Below, piece by piece: positions 12,421-23,815 of a DNA stretch of 64,000 bases; the first letter of the stretch is position 1, and each line of letters starts with the position of its first letter. The stretch is from Fistularia commersonii (taxonomy: Eukaryota; Chordata; Actinopteri; Syngnathiformes; Fistulariidae). The notes below the pieces were generated by a model. That model worked only from the letters and a program-made list of their open reading frames with translations, ran no database searches and had not been told where the DNA came from. A program made the position numbers and the translations under genes. The stretch lies in NCBI GenBank assembly GCA_037954325.1, contig JBBMNZ010000015.1:2232001-2296000 (forward strand), in the 5' to 3' direction.

Positions 12421-15330
12421 ATGCTCCTAGAAACTACTCTGCTAGAGCGAAGAACGGTTGGAGTGAGGACTGTGCACCCACACCCTCACCTTAAACTCTT
12501 CCCTTGCACAGGCTCCTTGCCCCATCCATCCATCCCCCTCCTCTACACCCCCAAAACCCCTGTCACGATGTGGAATGGTGGCAGGCACATGCCAAAGATG
12601 TGGCTGGTGCCCAGTCAAACCATGCACACAGGCAGCAGTGGTGTGATGGTCGCTGTGTTGCGGGATGGGGCAGCACATCACCTCTGCAGCTTTCACTGCG
12701 TCTGAGAATCCCCACACTACTCACCCCTGATGGGGAAGGATCTGGAAAAGGTGGTCCAAAAACTGTCTGCTCCCCCAAACTCTGGATGGTTAGCTTTAGC
12801 CAGTGGAGCATCCCTTACTACGGTTAAAAAACAAAAAAGAATATGCATCTGCGCACTCAGTGAGACCAGGCTACATGGTGAGGATTCCCTGACAGAGGCG
12901 CGTGCAGGCTACACCTTCTTTTGGAAAGGGGTTCCGGAAGGTGTGCGTTGCATCTACGGTGCAGGCTTTGCTGTGAAGACTAAATTGCTGCAGCATATCC
13001 CAGAGTCCCACATAGGAATCAGCGAGCGGCTCATGATATGGTGTATTCCTCTTGCCAAGGAACGCTTTGCCACACCCGTCAGTGGCTATGTACCATCCCT
13101 GAATGGAGATATCAGCATAATAGAAGATTTCTATAGAAATCTTTATGCAGTCATCTAGAAAATCCCAGCCCCAGACAAACTCCTACTTATGGACGCATTC
13201 AATGCTAGAGTGGGTACTGAACATTTTATCTGAAATAAGGTCATTGGACAGCATGAGGTAGGAAAAATGAACAGCAATGGGCACTGGCTACTATCCCTCT
13301 ATGCAGAACACCAGATGCTTGTCACAAACACCACCTTCCAAATGAAAAATCACATGACAACATCCCAGATCCAAACACTGGCATCTTCTGGACAATGTCA
13401 TTGTTTGCCAAAGGGACAGACAGGACATGACAATTACCAGAGCCATGCGTGGGGTGGAGTGCTGGACCGACCACCGCATGGTCAGAGCCAAAGTACATCT
13501 GGTCATCCCACCCTTCCAGCCTAAGAAGGCCCCAAACACAAGACCCCAACCCTGTAGACCCGACATTCTCGACGAGCTGCCAACTATGCCTCAGATACGA
13601 CACCTGGACACCCTGCCACATTTCTCAGCAACACGCAAGGCCATCAGGAGCTTAAAAAAACAACAAAAGCCCATGACCTGATGCTATCCCAGCAGAGGGA
13701 CTCCGACATGGAGGTTATCTTCTCATGATCACCCAAATCTGGCAATCTGAGAAAGTACCCCATGGGTGGGGGATGCCAACATCATTGTCCTCTACACGCA
13801 GAAAGGGGACAGAGCAGACTGTGGCAACATTCAAGGAATCTCACTGCTCTCCACAGCTTCTCCCGGTTAGTGGAGTACATTTCAGAATGTACTCTCCCTG
13901 AAACGCAGTGTGGCTTACGGAAGTCCAGATCCACAACTGATATGATCTTTCTTTACGGCAGCTACTTGAGAAAAGCAGAGAGCAGCAAAGAGACCTCTAC
14001 ATTGCATTCATTGACCTCAGCAAAGCCTTTGACACCATAAACCATGACATGCTCTAGAAACAACTCTGCAAACTTGGTGCGCCATCCAAGTTCCCCTCCA
14101 TCCTGTAACAACTACACAATCGAATGCAAACCAGAGTTGTCATGGGGGGGGCTCCAGTCGGAGCCTTTCGAGGTCATTGTTGAGGTGAAGCAAGGTTGTG
14201 TACGGGCACCAGTGCACTTCAACCTCCTCCTCGCAGCAATCGCCCGACTGTTCCACCACGCCCTACAGCACAAAGATGGAGTAGACCTGGAATACTGCCT
14301 CGACGGTAGCCTCTTCAGCATCCGACTCCGACTCCAAGGTCACTCAAAGACATCAACCTGCGAGATCCATGAGCTCCAGTATGCAGATGACTGTGCTGTC
14401 CTGGCACACCGCCCAGACTATGCAGCACGCTCTGGACACCATCTCAGTGCTATACCAAACTTTTCGTCTCCAAGTCAACACCAACAAAAGTGAGGTCATG
14501 GCTCAACTTTGCACTAAATCTTCCTCACATGCTAGCGTCCATATCAATGGGAATCCAATTAATCGTGTCCACTAGTTCACCTACCTGGGCTCCACGCTCT
14601 CCACAGACTGTTCTCTTGGCCATGAAATACACTACCGGATCAACAAAGCCTTATCAGCTTTTGGGGGCATCTGAAAAAGAGTTTTTGTTAACAACAACTT
14701 GAAAATCTGCACCAAAGTGGCAGTTTACAATGCAGTCTGTGTCTCCACCCAACTTTATGGGGCTGAAACATGGACTCCACATAGACACCAAATTAACCGT
14801 TTGGAAATGTTCCATTAGATGTCTCCAAAAAATTCTCAACCTGTCAGGGGAAGACCGGATCCCCCTTACTGACATTTTGACTGCAACTGGCACCGTCAGC
14901 ATCATCACCAACAGACATCCACGCCGGGTTGTCCTCACTATTTGCAAGCCTGGCTATCGCCTCCCATGCCAAGTTCTCTATGGACAACTACGTAACTTTA
15001 AGCAGGCTGCTGGTGGGCAGAAAAGGCTATCAGGACTTTACAAAAGAACTCCTGAGGCGCTGTAACATCAACCCTGGACACCTCGATGCACTAGCATCTC
15101 ACAGACCAGCCTGGAGAGCTATTTGCAACAAAGCAACTGAACAAATCAACAACATCTTCATTTAAAGGAAGACCACAAGACATGCACAACGACACCAACG
15201 GGCAAACCCAACATCAGGATATACCTGTTTCATCTCTGGACGGGTGTGCGGCTCCAACATCGGCCTCCCTCAACGTCAACAACGTTGACCCCCCCTCCCT
15301 CGGAGTGAGCGTCATCATCAGACACGATGG
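12421..15330 (+). mobile_element. Degraded non-LTR retrotransposon (endonuclease and RT)
   Basis: An AP-endonuclease-like region lies at 12835-13500 (ALSETRLHG, GAGYTFFW-like, LLLMDAFNARVGT, CWTDHRMVRAKV). Reverse transcriptase follows at about 13800-14480 (TQCGLRKSRSTTDMIF, YIAFIDLSKAFDTINHDML, QYADDC), then the C-terminal region with NINPGHLDALASHRPAWRAI and a zinc-knuckle-like CGSNIGL. Frameshifts and stops break every domain, so it is a dead copy. The clade was not determined; its layout resembles animal LINEs ending in a C2H2-like knuckle. It is in sense with gfod1. Confidence 0.85.
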
Positions 15331-15339
15331 ACAGCTCAG

Positions 15340-16845
15340 AGAGAAAAATTGACTTTGATAAATTGGATGAAACTAATCTCTGCATGCTCTTGTACAGCTG
15401 GACGATGAGGCTTTGTTATACAGAGACATGAATCGGGGATTAGCTGACACTTCTTTTTTTCATTCATTTTATCTATCGTTTGTTGTGACCCAATACGCTG
15501 GGATTGGTTTTCACATGCAGTAAAGGTTTTTTTTTGCACCAACATGCTCTGAGATAATAGCATTGAATTGATCTGTTGCTATGAATAATACAATCCCTAT
15601 AAATTGTGTGCCTTAATGGTGACTCACATTCAAGACAGTAATGGCTGATGTCAATGATAGGAAAATAAAGTAATATTTACTCTGCAGGGTTCCCTCTAAA
15701 TACAAATTGCACTCTTCAGAGGCAACTCTCTTTTTGTGAGAATGGGTGGTTTGCCTTAACAGGCATGTTGGTGCTGGCATTTTCATTTCCCATAGATGTT
15801 CCGCATCAAAGCAAATATCGCATTGCAGTTCCACTTCCCTGCGAAGATCTCTGGATGCTTCTAGGTAGACATTTTTCACAGGAGCATCTTTTTTCTTATT
15901 CTTTTGAAATGAATTTGAAAATCTATTCAGTGCCCACATTGACTGCAGCCACTGGTACTGCTTTTAGATTGATTCGAAAGTTACTTGGTTATGGACAGTT
16001 TTCAAAACACAGTGAAGCAGGGCTTCAAATAGAAGGAAATGGAACTATATAAAAAATGACTAGCCAATAAAGATGAAGTCTCAGCTGTCAATCAAAACAG
16101 AGGCGCTTGTTGGAGGGGTTTGAAGCACGTGCAGTCGGTAGGATGAGTGACCCTTCTAAAACAACATTAACAACACGGTTGTGACAACACCAATTGGATT
16201 CAGTGTAGCCGTGTCCACGTGTGAGGGCGTGACCATTTTTATTACGTGGCCAAAAGGTGCTGCTTTGGATTCCCCTTATCTCCACAACAGTGTCCAGTGA
16301 GTTTGTCCGGTCCAAGGGTTGATGGCGGTTGGGTGGGGGGGGGGGGGGTGGAGCTGCTGAGTGAGACTAATGACCTTCATCGGTCATACATCCCTGGTCA
16401 GTTCTGCGCTAATGGACCTATAGCTTGAGCACAGACAGCCCAGACACTCAATGCAACACTCCACCTGGGTAGATAAGCTCATTCTCAGTGATTTACATCC
16501 AGCGAGTGAATCATGCATTTGTGCATATGACCTCTCCTGGCTCTGTAATTGCTTTAACGTAAATTTAATTTGGGATAATCAGCAAAAAGACGAGTCTGGT
16601 TTGTTTCTGAGTGTCTGTGTTGAAGGCCGTTTTGTGTCCGGCTTTTTTTCATTGACTCGCATGGCTGATATTTAAAAAAAAAAAAAATGAAATTACATGA
16701 TAAACAAATAAACATTTGCTGCTCTGTGAGGAATTTTTTTTTTTTTTTTTTTTTTATAAGTAAGCATGTAGGCAGAAGCACCATGGAGAGACAACTCTGT
16801 TGTCATTTTGCTGACCATTTGGGAATGCCTCGCTTGACTGAATTC

Positions 16846-16880
<35 letters not shown>

Positions 16881-19800
16881 ATTTTATGTGTGTGTGTCAT
16901 CGCCACAGGGCTAATAGACTAATGTTATTACCTCCTCAGCCCTCCGGCGTTGCAGGATACTCGCTGATATTTAAGGTGGACAGATCATTTCCTGTACCTG
17001 TTTGCAACTGTACAATGCGTGGAGTATCTGCTATGAGATTTAAATATTGCTGAATATATATTGTCTATATCGCCCATTAAAATCTTTAAATTAATGCTTC
17101 AGTTGCTGATAAATACGGCAAGGATATATTAGATATCAGCACTGTCGGTGTTTTAAACATCAGAAAAAAAATTAGTCTTGCAAATTGACAGTAATGTGTG
17201 ACATGATGACGGGCAGCGGACAGTTTCATGAACATTATGACAAATCACGTGTCAAGATCCCGCCCTCGTCCCCTCCCTGTGACCCCTGTCCCACCGGCTT
17301 CAGGGTGCACCATGGTTTGGCAGTCAACTGTCACTCCCAGCCAGTTCCTCGGGATTTTCTATTTCTGACTCTTTGTGCAGGAGGGCCTATTGTGTCAGCT
17401 GTCACACCATCACACCATTCCGCATCCTCTTGCAGCCGCCTTGTTTCCTCTGTAGTGGGTTTCCAGCTGTCGTCGGACCGACCGCGTGGATGAAAGCGAA
17501 TCACAGTGCAGAAGGCGTGCGTGCTGGCGCATCCTGAAGAAAAGATGATGGAGGCCTTTGAATTCTATTTTTCCTTTTTAAAGCCAGAAAAACAGTTGCT
17601 TCCTCAGTGGGAGTCAAGTCATTGTTGTCATGTTTTCTGGTTATAGAATATTTCTTCCTGTCGTGCATAACAATAAACAATGAGTAAATACGGGCTGCAA
17701 TGGTCCCACAATCTGACAACCTCACCATTGCTTAAGCCCGAGGTGACCTTCGGTCGCCGGCCCTTCCTTCCTCAGCACTCTACTTTGTGCTTCATCACCA
17801 CAGATGGGAAATCCAATTATTCATTCATTTAAATTGATTTTTGAATCACTCACGCACACAGCTTGTCACCAATATGATAATGATTTTGGAAAATGCTGAC
17901 TGTGTTTGAAATTAACAATCTTTTTTGTCTATTTGTTTTTCTGCAGATTAAGCAGGCTTTTGTTCTGCGTCATCCTCAGCTTAGCTAAAATACATCAAAA
18001 AATTAGAAAGGGGTATTGCTGCTCAGTTTTAGAACCTTCCTCTCTCCCTTGTTGTCCATTGTTGCAATAAATGAGCGGTTACAAGACACGCTGGGATTCA
18101 GTCAGGGAGTTCTGATTTTTCCGGCGCCACAACGGAACCGTGCAGTGAGTTCCAGATGGCGTGCAGGGCCACTAGCAAAGTGAGCGCTGAGCTGATGAGA
18201 GCCAGCCTTCATTTGAAATTAACCGACTGCTCTCATCCTATTTAGGCTTTATTTAGATTTACCTTCACTACAATAATATAAAAATTCTTGTGGAGGATTT
18301 ACATAATCTGTTCAAAGTTCCTGGTCATAAATTGTCATCTTGAATGAGCTCCAGTAGAAAAAATGTTAAAGTTGCAAATGAGAGACTAGTTGACTGATGT
18401 GGGAATGTGGCAAAGGGAATGTGTCACATTGTTTTTTTTCCGGTTTGTTTTTGATTTATTGCAATATTTTCTGCAGAAAACCAAAAAAAGTCTACCAAAA
18501 GATAGAAACTGTCTTCAATCTTGCATCATATTAATGGGGATGTAATAATAAAATGGGTTAAAAGAGAAGTGGCAACAGCCAATCTGATTTTATTATAGGG
18601 TGCACACAGAATAGGGGGGCATGAGCGTCCTTTTATACAAAACGTTGGTGATGATGTAACCAGGAAAAATGTAAGTTCTTACATCCAGTTGTTTGCTTGT
18701 AGTGACATGGAATAATGTTCTTTGTCCAAATCGGCATTGCAATATAGTTATTTCAGCACTGATTCGATCCATGATCTGACTTCCTACCGTCCCTGCCACG
18801 GCTCGCGGCCAATGACCTGCCACATCTGTTTCCATATTTAATCTGCATTAGGATCATTTTAGGGACCCGTGTGTCCATATCTTTTTCCAAAGGAGGGGAG
18901 ATTTTGGTTGTGGCTAATTCGTGATTAGTTGTTAGATTACCTCATTTATTTTATTTAGAGGTGAAATAACAGTAATAGTTAATATATAAGGAGTACTCCT
19001 TCCAGAAATGTCACTGTTTCCAATCTATCAACTTCCAGCTTTATCAATTTGGCCTGTTGGTGTTGCGGTTAGTTTTTTCAATTAATTCTTTTTATCACCA
19101 CTGCTTAATTCCATAATAATAACATGCAACGCAATAAAGACTCAGACAAGCATGTCCTGTTATGTCCAGTTAATGATAATGCTTCCCCACGGCTCGTTCT
19201 ACCATCTTTATTAAGACAGGGGTATCCATTTTGTTTCGTTACCCAGTGATTATGTCCTCTGAATGCATTATTAGAAACGCTCTTGTATGAAATTATGAAA
19301 TGACAAAGCAGCCCCCCCACCCCCCTGCACATTATTCTCTCCGTCCACATGATGCACATCAGTTGATGCATTAGTGTCTGGACACACTTTGAATCTTTAC
19401 AAAGAGAGTGCTCTCTAACTGCAAATAAGCTCAGCCCTAAACAGACACTTATCATCAATCTTCCAACATGTTGAGGCTCTGCTGATGTGTTCACTGGCAT
19501 CAGAAAAAATCAGTCAAGTAAGTCACTCTATCCTGTTTAGCCGAGGGTTTGTAACTTGATGGTTTTGTCTTTATATATGTAATTTCAGTCAGCATTTGAT
19601 GCATATAAATGACAATGGATGTGTCATTAGTTATGTGAATTGAAAAAAAGGCACGTTTTCAGGAGCAGGGACTTAAAAACTGCCCGAGTGACTCGGAATG
19701 GAATGGAAATGACAGTAAAGTTGTCCTTACATATCTGACTTTTAAGGCTTTGAGCATTTAAATCCACTTCTGCCGGCTGTAGGCATTTATTCAACATTAG

Positions 19801-20690
19801 CTGTAGCTGCCAGGCCTGCAGAGGATACATCACACTGTTTTAAGATATTTTGGTATTCAGATGTTGACTCAAAGTACAGGAGAAAAATCACCGTTTTAAA
19901 TCAGACATAAAGTATTGTCACCTTTAATTTTTCAAAAACGCTACCCCATTTTCAATTTGACACTGACGTGACTGTTCGTTAGGATTGTTGGGTGGAACCA
20001 CACACCCCTCTCTACTCATATTTTACTGTCTCTCCCAAATTGTCTCTACTGAAATTCGGCACGCACTCATTTAATGGGAATTAAATGAGATCCTGGTAGT
20101 AGCGACATAATTTAGTGAGAACCCTTCGCAGTATCAAGTACCCGGCCAATTTCTAATAACTGTATGGTAATGTGATTTTATGGGGGATTTTCAATGACCT
20201 GATTTTTCTTTATTTATAATAAGTGGGTATACCATCATCGTTTGACTGTAATACATTTATAGGAGCATAGTTGGTCCCTCTCTTTTTCCAAGAGGCCTTT
20301 CTCTCTTCTCATTCAGTCCTCTGTGTGTCCTATACATGAATTATTGATGGCGAGGGACTGAGCTGCAGAGCTGGAGGATTTTTTTCTGCTCCATTACTGC
20401 TCTCCCACAGGGCCGTTCTAACTATCAAAGAGTTAAGGCTGGGTTATACCGAAACAGAGCTGGTACGTGTAGCACTTTGCTCAAAAATCAAAATGGCCAA
20501 TCTAAACAGCCCAAACTAGAAGGTTAAATGGAGGTCAGACATTTAAGAAAAAAAAAGAAGAATGGAGATGTAAATTTCAATATATATGCCTCTCTGTTGA
20601 CTAGACGTGTGGCCGATCAAGTGCACATCATTTGGCTCATTTTGGAATCCGAGCAGCTTCGGAGCAGGTGATCATTCACGGTCATTCTAT
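15340..20690. other. No gene recognised (5.3 kb)
   Basis: Low-repeat, AT-rich DNA with poly-A (16675), poly-T (16736) and TG (16848) runs and a poly-G run at 16336. No exon-like frame with splice sites was found. Candidate place for gfod1 intronic regulatory elements, but nothing in the sequence alone proves it. Confidence 0.4.
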
Positions 20691-20699
20691 ATCGGTTGT

Positions 20700-21130
20700 C
20701 ATGTTTCTGAGAGTTGTGCCTGAACCAAATGCAAGGACACTCAGGAGGTAGGGCATCTTCAGGGCTTTATTTGACGAGGAAGGTGAATGGAGAGCTGTGC
20801 TGGGGCCGGGTTGTTTCCTGGGAATGTTACGGGGGGCTCAGGAACTAGGAGTTGGCCAGGGGTGACAGGAACGTGGGGGCTGGCAAGGAGCGGCATCAGG
20901 AGTCACAGGAACTAGAAGCTGGCAAGGAAGTGGCAGACGAAGAATGCGGCGGGGTGGGGTGTTAATGAACTGGCAAGGAACAACCAACAATCTGGCACAA
21001 GCTCCTCTTATCCCCTGCTTGACAAGGCCTGATCAGCCGTAGGTGTGCCAGCACGCCCAGCTGGAATCAGTCACCTGCTAAATCACTGATGACGGCGGAC
21101 TGCACCTAGAGCCCAACATCGGTACAGTCA
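20700..21130. repeat. GC-rich repeat, possibly LTR or LTR-leader type
   Basis: Repeated phrases such as AACTGGCAAGGAA, GGCAAGGA(G/A) and GGAACTAG(A/G)AG, followed by CAGCTGGAATCAGTCACCTG. This resembles GC-rich non-coding parts of fish retrotransposons. Identification is weak. Confidence 0.3.
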
Positions 21131-21934
21131 TGAATTGGAATGGCACCATATCCAAAATATCCAGATGAGGCTGAACCAGGCTTCCCTGTCTGTAAGGCTT
21201 AGCCAGCCAGCCATTGTAGTCCAGGAGGCCCTGATGTTGCATGGCATCTGCAAATGACAAGCCAGGATCTCGCACAGCTGCACTGACTCATACGCGTGTT
21301 GATCATGACGCCTTCACATTCGTTTTTCTGTGGCAGTAAAATCCACTCAAATCATTGTAGTTTTTTTCCTAGCTTTTCGAGCAACTGTGCTGTAAACGCT
21401 GAGTTTAATATATCAGCCAAATATTCGCTGAGAATTTTTTAAGCACTTGCCCAGAAGAGTCTTACCCGCGGCAGCGCATCCCGTATCTCCGTTTGTGTCC
21501 CTTGCTGCCAAATAAAAGGGATGGCAGCATATTCTCTTATTGTTTGGGTTTGTTTGTCTGCAGGGATTGGTGTTGTGTGGGGGCTCTCGAGTTGCTCCTC
21601 AGAACTAGGTCAAGGGGATTAGTCTCCTTGCCGGCCGATTGCAGCTAATGGCAGATTAGCATGGGAAGTTTCACTTCCAACACGGCCCCTCCGCCAACAA
21701 CCCTGGGGGCTTGAGGGAAAGACATTTCCCACAGCAGGAGCACAGTATGTAGTGTGAAGAGCAGACTCATCTCAGTTTTTCAGGGTTGTAACGAGATTCC
21801 TCCCCCCGAGAGTAGCTCCTGTTATTTTTTTATTTTCCAATTCAAAAATGTTCTCCATGTTTGGCAAAGCGGCCTTACAGTAGTATGTTTGACTCACTAT
21901 TCTTACATCATTCGTGACTTTTCCTGTCGGTTGC

Positions 21935-22235
21935 ACGCTGGCACAGTGGTTAGTGCTTCCACCTCACAGCAAAATGGTTCCTGGTTCAAATCCTGAAGTG
22001 GGTCATTCTTTGTGGAAGTTTCATCTTCTCTGTTTGGGTTCTCTGACTTTCTCCCAAAGTCCAAAAACATAAAGTAGGTTTATTGGAGACTTTATTGGAA
22101 ATGCACACACATGTGAGAGAGAGTGTGAATGTTCATTTGTCTCTATATGTGAACGACTTGCGACCTGTTCATGGAGCTGGGATTGGCTGGCCCGCAACCC
22201 TGACTGCTGGATAAGCGGTATAGAGACTGAATTAC
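21935..22235 (+). repeat. tRNA-headed SINE-like repeat, full-length type
   Basis: Head GGCACAGTGGTTAGTGCTTC...CTCACAGCA, B-box-like GGTTCAAATCC, then the tail with AAAGTCCAAAAACAT and TGTGAATGTTCATTTGTCTC, ending GGATAAGCGG. Plus orientation, diverged. Confidence 0.75.
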
Positions 22236-22668
22236 TCCTTCTGTTTCTTCCCTTGAGGGCTTTTCTCCTCCCAAGAAAGGCTTCTTCATGTCTTCAACTT
22301 GACTGTGGGAAGTCTTCTGTATGTAATTACCAGGGTTGGGGTCTAGTCTAAGTTGAAATGGCTTGCTATATTAATGAGAATGGTTTTGAAGAAACTAGGT
22401 TGAATGGAGTTGTTGTGTTAATAGGGATGTCGTTAAGGTAAAACTTCTGGTGGCTTACCTGAGTGAAAATTGGAATTGGTAAGCTAAGATTCTGATCATG
22501 TGAAACAAAGGAGGGAATCTCTTGGACTGAGGCTCAGGTGGTTGTCACTGGGGCCGGGTTTCGGGGATGGATCTTTGGGGGGTGCAGATAGACCACGCCT
22601 GTGAGATGATCTGTCTTAGGGTGGTTCCTAGTACGGCATTATACCAACGTATTCCTTATTTTTGGTAG
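22236..22668 (+). other. Intron end before gfod1 exon, no feature seen
   Basis: Unassigned 430 bp ending in the pyrimidine-rich acceptor of the gfod1 exon. Confidence 0.4.
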
Positions 22669-22862
22669 GTATTGGCAAAAATGTGATTTGTGACCGGACA
22701 GCCACGCCTCTGGATGCTTTCCGGATGATGTCAGCTGCCCAATATTACCCCAAGTTGCTTAGCATCATGGGAAATGTTCTGCGGTTCCTGCCAGCCTTCG
22801 TTCGGATGAAAGAGCTGCTGGAGGAAGGATACGTTGGAGAGCTCCTCGTCTGTGAGGCCCAG
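22669..22862 (+). CDS. gfod1: gfod1 internal coding exon
   Basis: Encodes GIGKNVICDRTATPLDAFRM, LSIMGNVLRFLPAFVRMKEL and LVCEAQ. The first Gly codon is completed by one base of the missing upstream exon. Acceptor TTTTTGGTAG, donor GTAGGT. Confidence 0.93.
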
Positions 22863-23815
22863 GTAGGTGAAGTTTCTGACACCTTTCACTTGATGACTAG
22901 GATAAGATCAAACTGTATATGATGTATGGTTTTATAAGACAACGATTAGACAAATTGTCAATGCTTTTCCAAAGACATATCGCAAAGATTGATTCTACTT
23001 CATCAGGATCAAATCCAAGGGAGATGAAGGTGTGCTTGTTGTACCCAAATTGATTTTACCTTGTCTCTTATTAGGTCCACAGTGGTAGTCTCCTGGGGAA
23101 GAAATACAACTGGAGCTGTGACGACCTCATGGGAGGCGGGGGTCTTCACTCAGTGGGCAGTTATATTATAGACCTGCTGACATTTCTGACGGGCCAGCGG
23201 GCTGCAAAAGTGCACGGTTTCCTCAAGACTTTCGTCAAACAAACAGATCACATTCGGGGCATCCGTCAGATCACAAGTGATGACTTCTGCACATTCCAGA
23301 TGGTCCTGGAGGGCGGGGCTTGCTGCACCGTCACTCTGAACTTCAACGTGCCTGGGGAGTTCCGCCAGGAGGTGATCGTCGTCGGGACGGTTGGGAGATT
23401 AACGGTCACGGGGGCCGATCTCTATGGACAGAAGAACAGCAGTGGCGGAGGAAGTGGGGGAGGCCCTGAACTCCTCCTTAAAGACACCACGCCTCTGGAA
23501 AAGGCTTCCTTACCAGAGAAGGCTTTTAGTGACATTCCTTCCCCGTACCTTACCGGAACGATCTGCATGATCCAAGCAGTCCGGCAGGCCTTTCAGGACC
23601 AGGACGATCGTCGGACGTGGGACGGGAGGCCCCTGACGATGGCTGCTACCTTTGAGGATTGCCTTTATGCTCTTTGTGTGGTGGATACCATCAAGAAATC
23701 CAACCAGTGCGGAGAGTGGCAGAACATTGTGGTTATGACCGAGGAACCAGAGGTCAGCCCAGCTTACCTGATCAGCGAGGCAATGCGGCGGAGTCGCATG
23801 TCGCTCTACTGTTAG
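22669..23815 (+). CDS. gfod1: gfod1, glucose-fructose oxidoreductase domain protein (3' exons)
   Basis: The last 311 codons of a GFOD1 ortholog, in two exons (22669-22862 and 23075-23815) with a 212-bp GT-AG intron. GFOD proteins belong to the Gfo/Idh/MocA oxidoreductase family: an N-terminal Rossmann NAD(P)-binding half and a C-terminal alpha/beta half. Their substrate is not established. The visible part starts GIGKNVICDRTATPLDAFRM and ends ISEAMRRSRMSLYC. That ending and PEKAFSDIPSPYL match GFOD1, not GFOD2. The first exon (N-terminus and glycine-rich nucleotide loop) is not in the window and is expected upstream. A Gly/Ser-rich insert is noted in the last exon. Confidence 0.93.
23075..23815 (+). 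CDS. gfod1: gfod1 terminal coding exon
   Basis: Starts VHSGSLLGKKYNWSCDDLMG, contains GGGGLHSVGSYIIDLLTFLT and the conserved TWDGRPLTMAATFEDCLYAL, and stops at TAG 23813-23815. The 246 residues align end to end with the C-terminal half of GFOD1. Between GQKNS and ELLLKD there is an extra run of Gly and Ser compared with the human sequence as I remember it. Confidence 0.95.
   Translation, partial: VHSGSLLGKKYNWSCDDLMGGGGLHSVGSYIIDLLTFLTGQRAAKVHGFLKTFVKQTDHIRGIRQITSDDFCTFQMVLEGGACCTVTLNFNVPGEFRQEVIVVGTVGRLTVTGADLYGQKNSSGGGSGGGPELLLKDTTPLEKASLPEKAFSDIPSPYLTGTICMIQAVRQAFQDQDDRRTWDGRPLTMAATFEDCLYALCVVDTIKKSNQCGEWQNIVVMTEEPEVSPAYLISEAMRRSRMSLYC

Noticed and set aside
12730..14493. Long open frames as host genes
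   Set aside because: They encode AP-endonuclease and reverse-transcriptase motifs broken across frames: a dead LINE.
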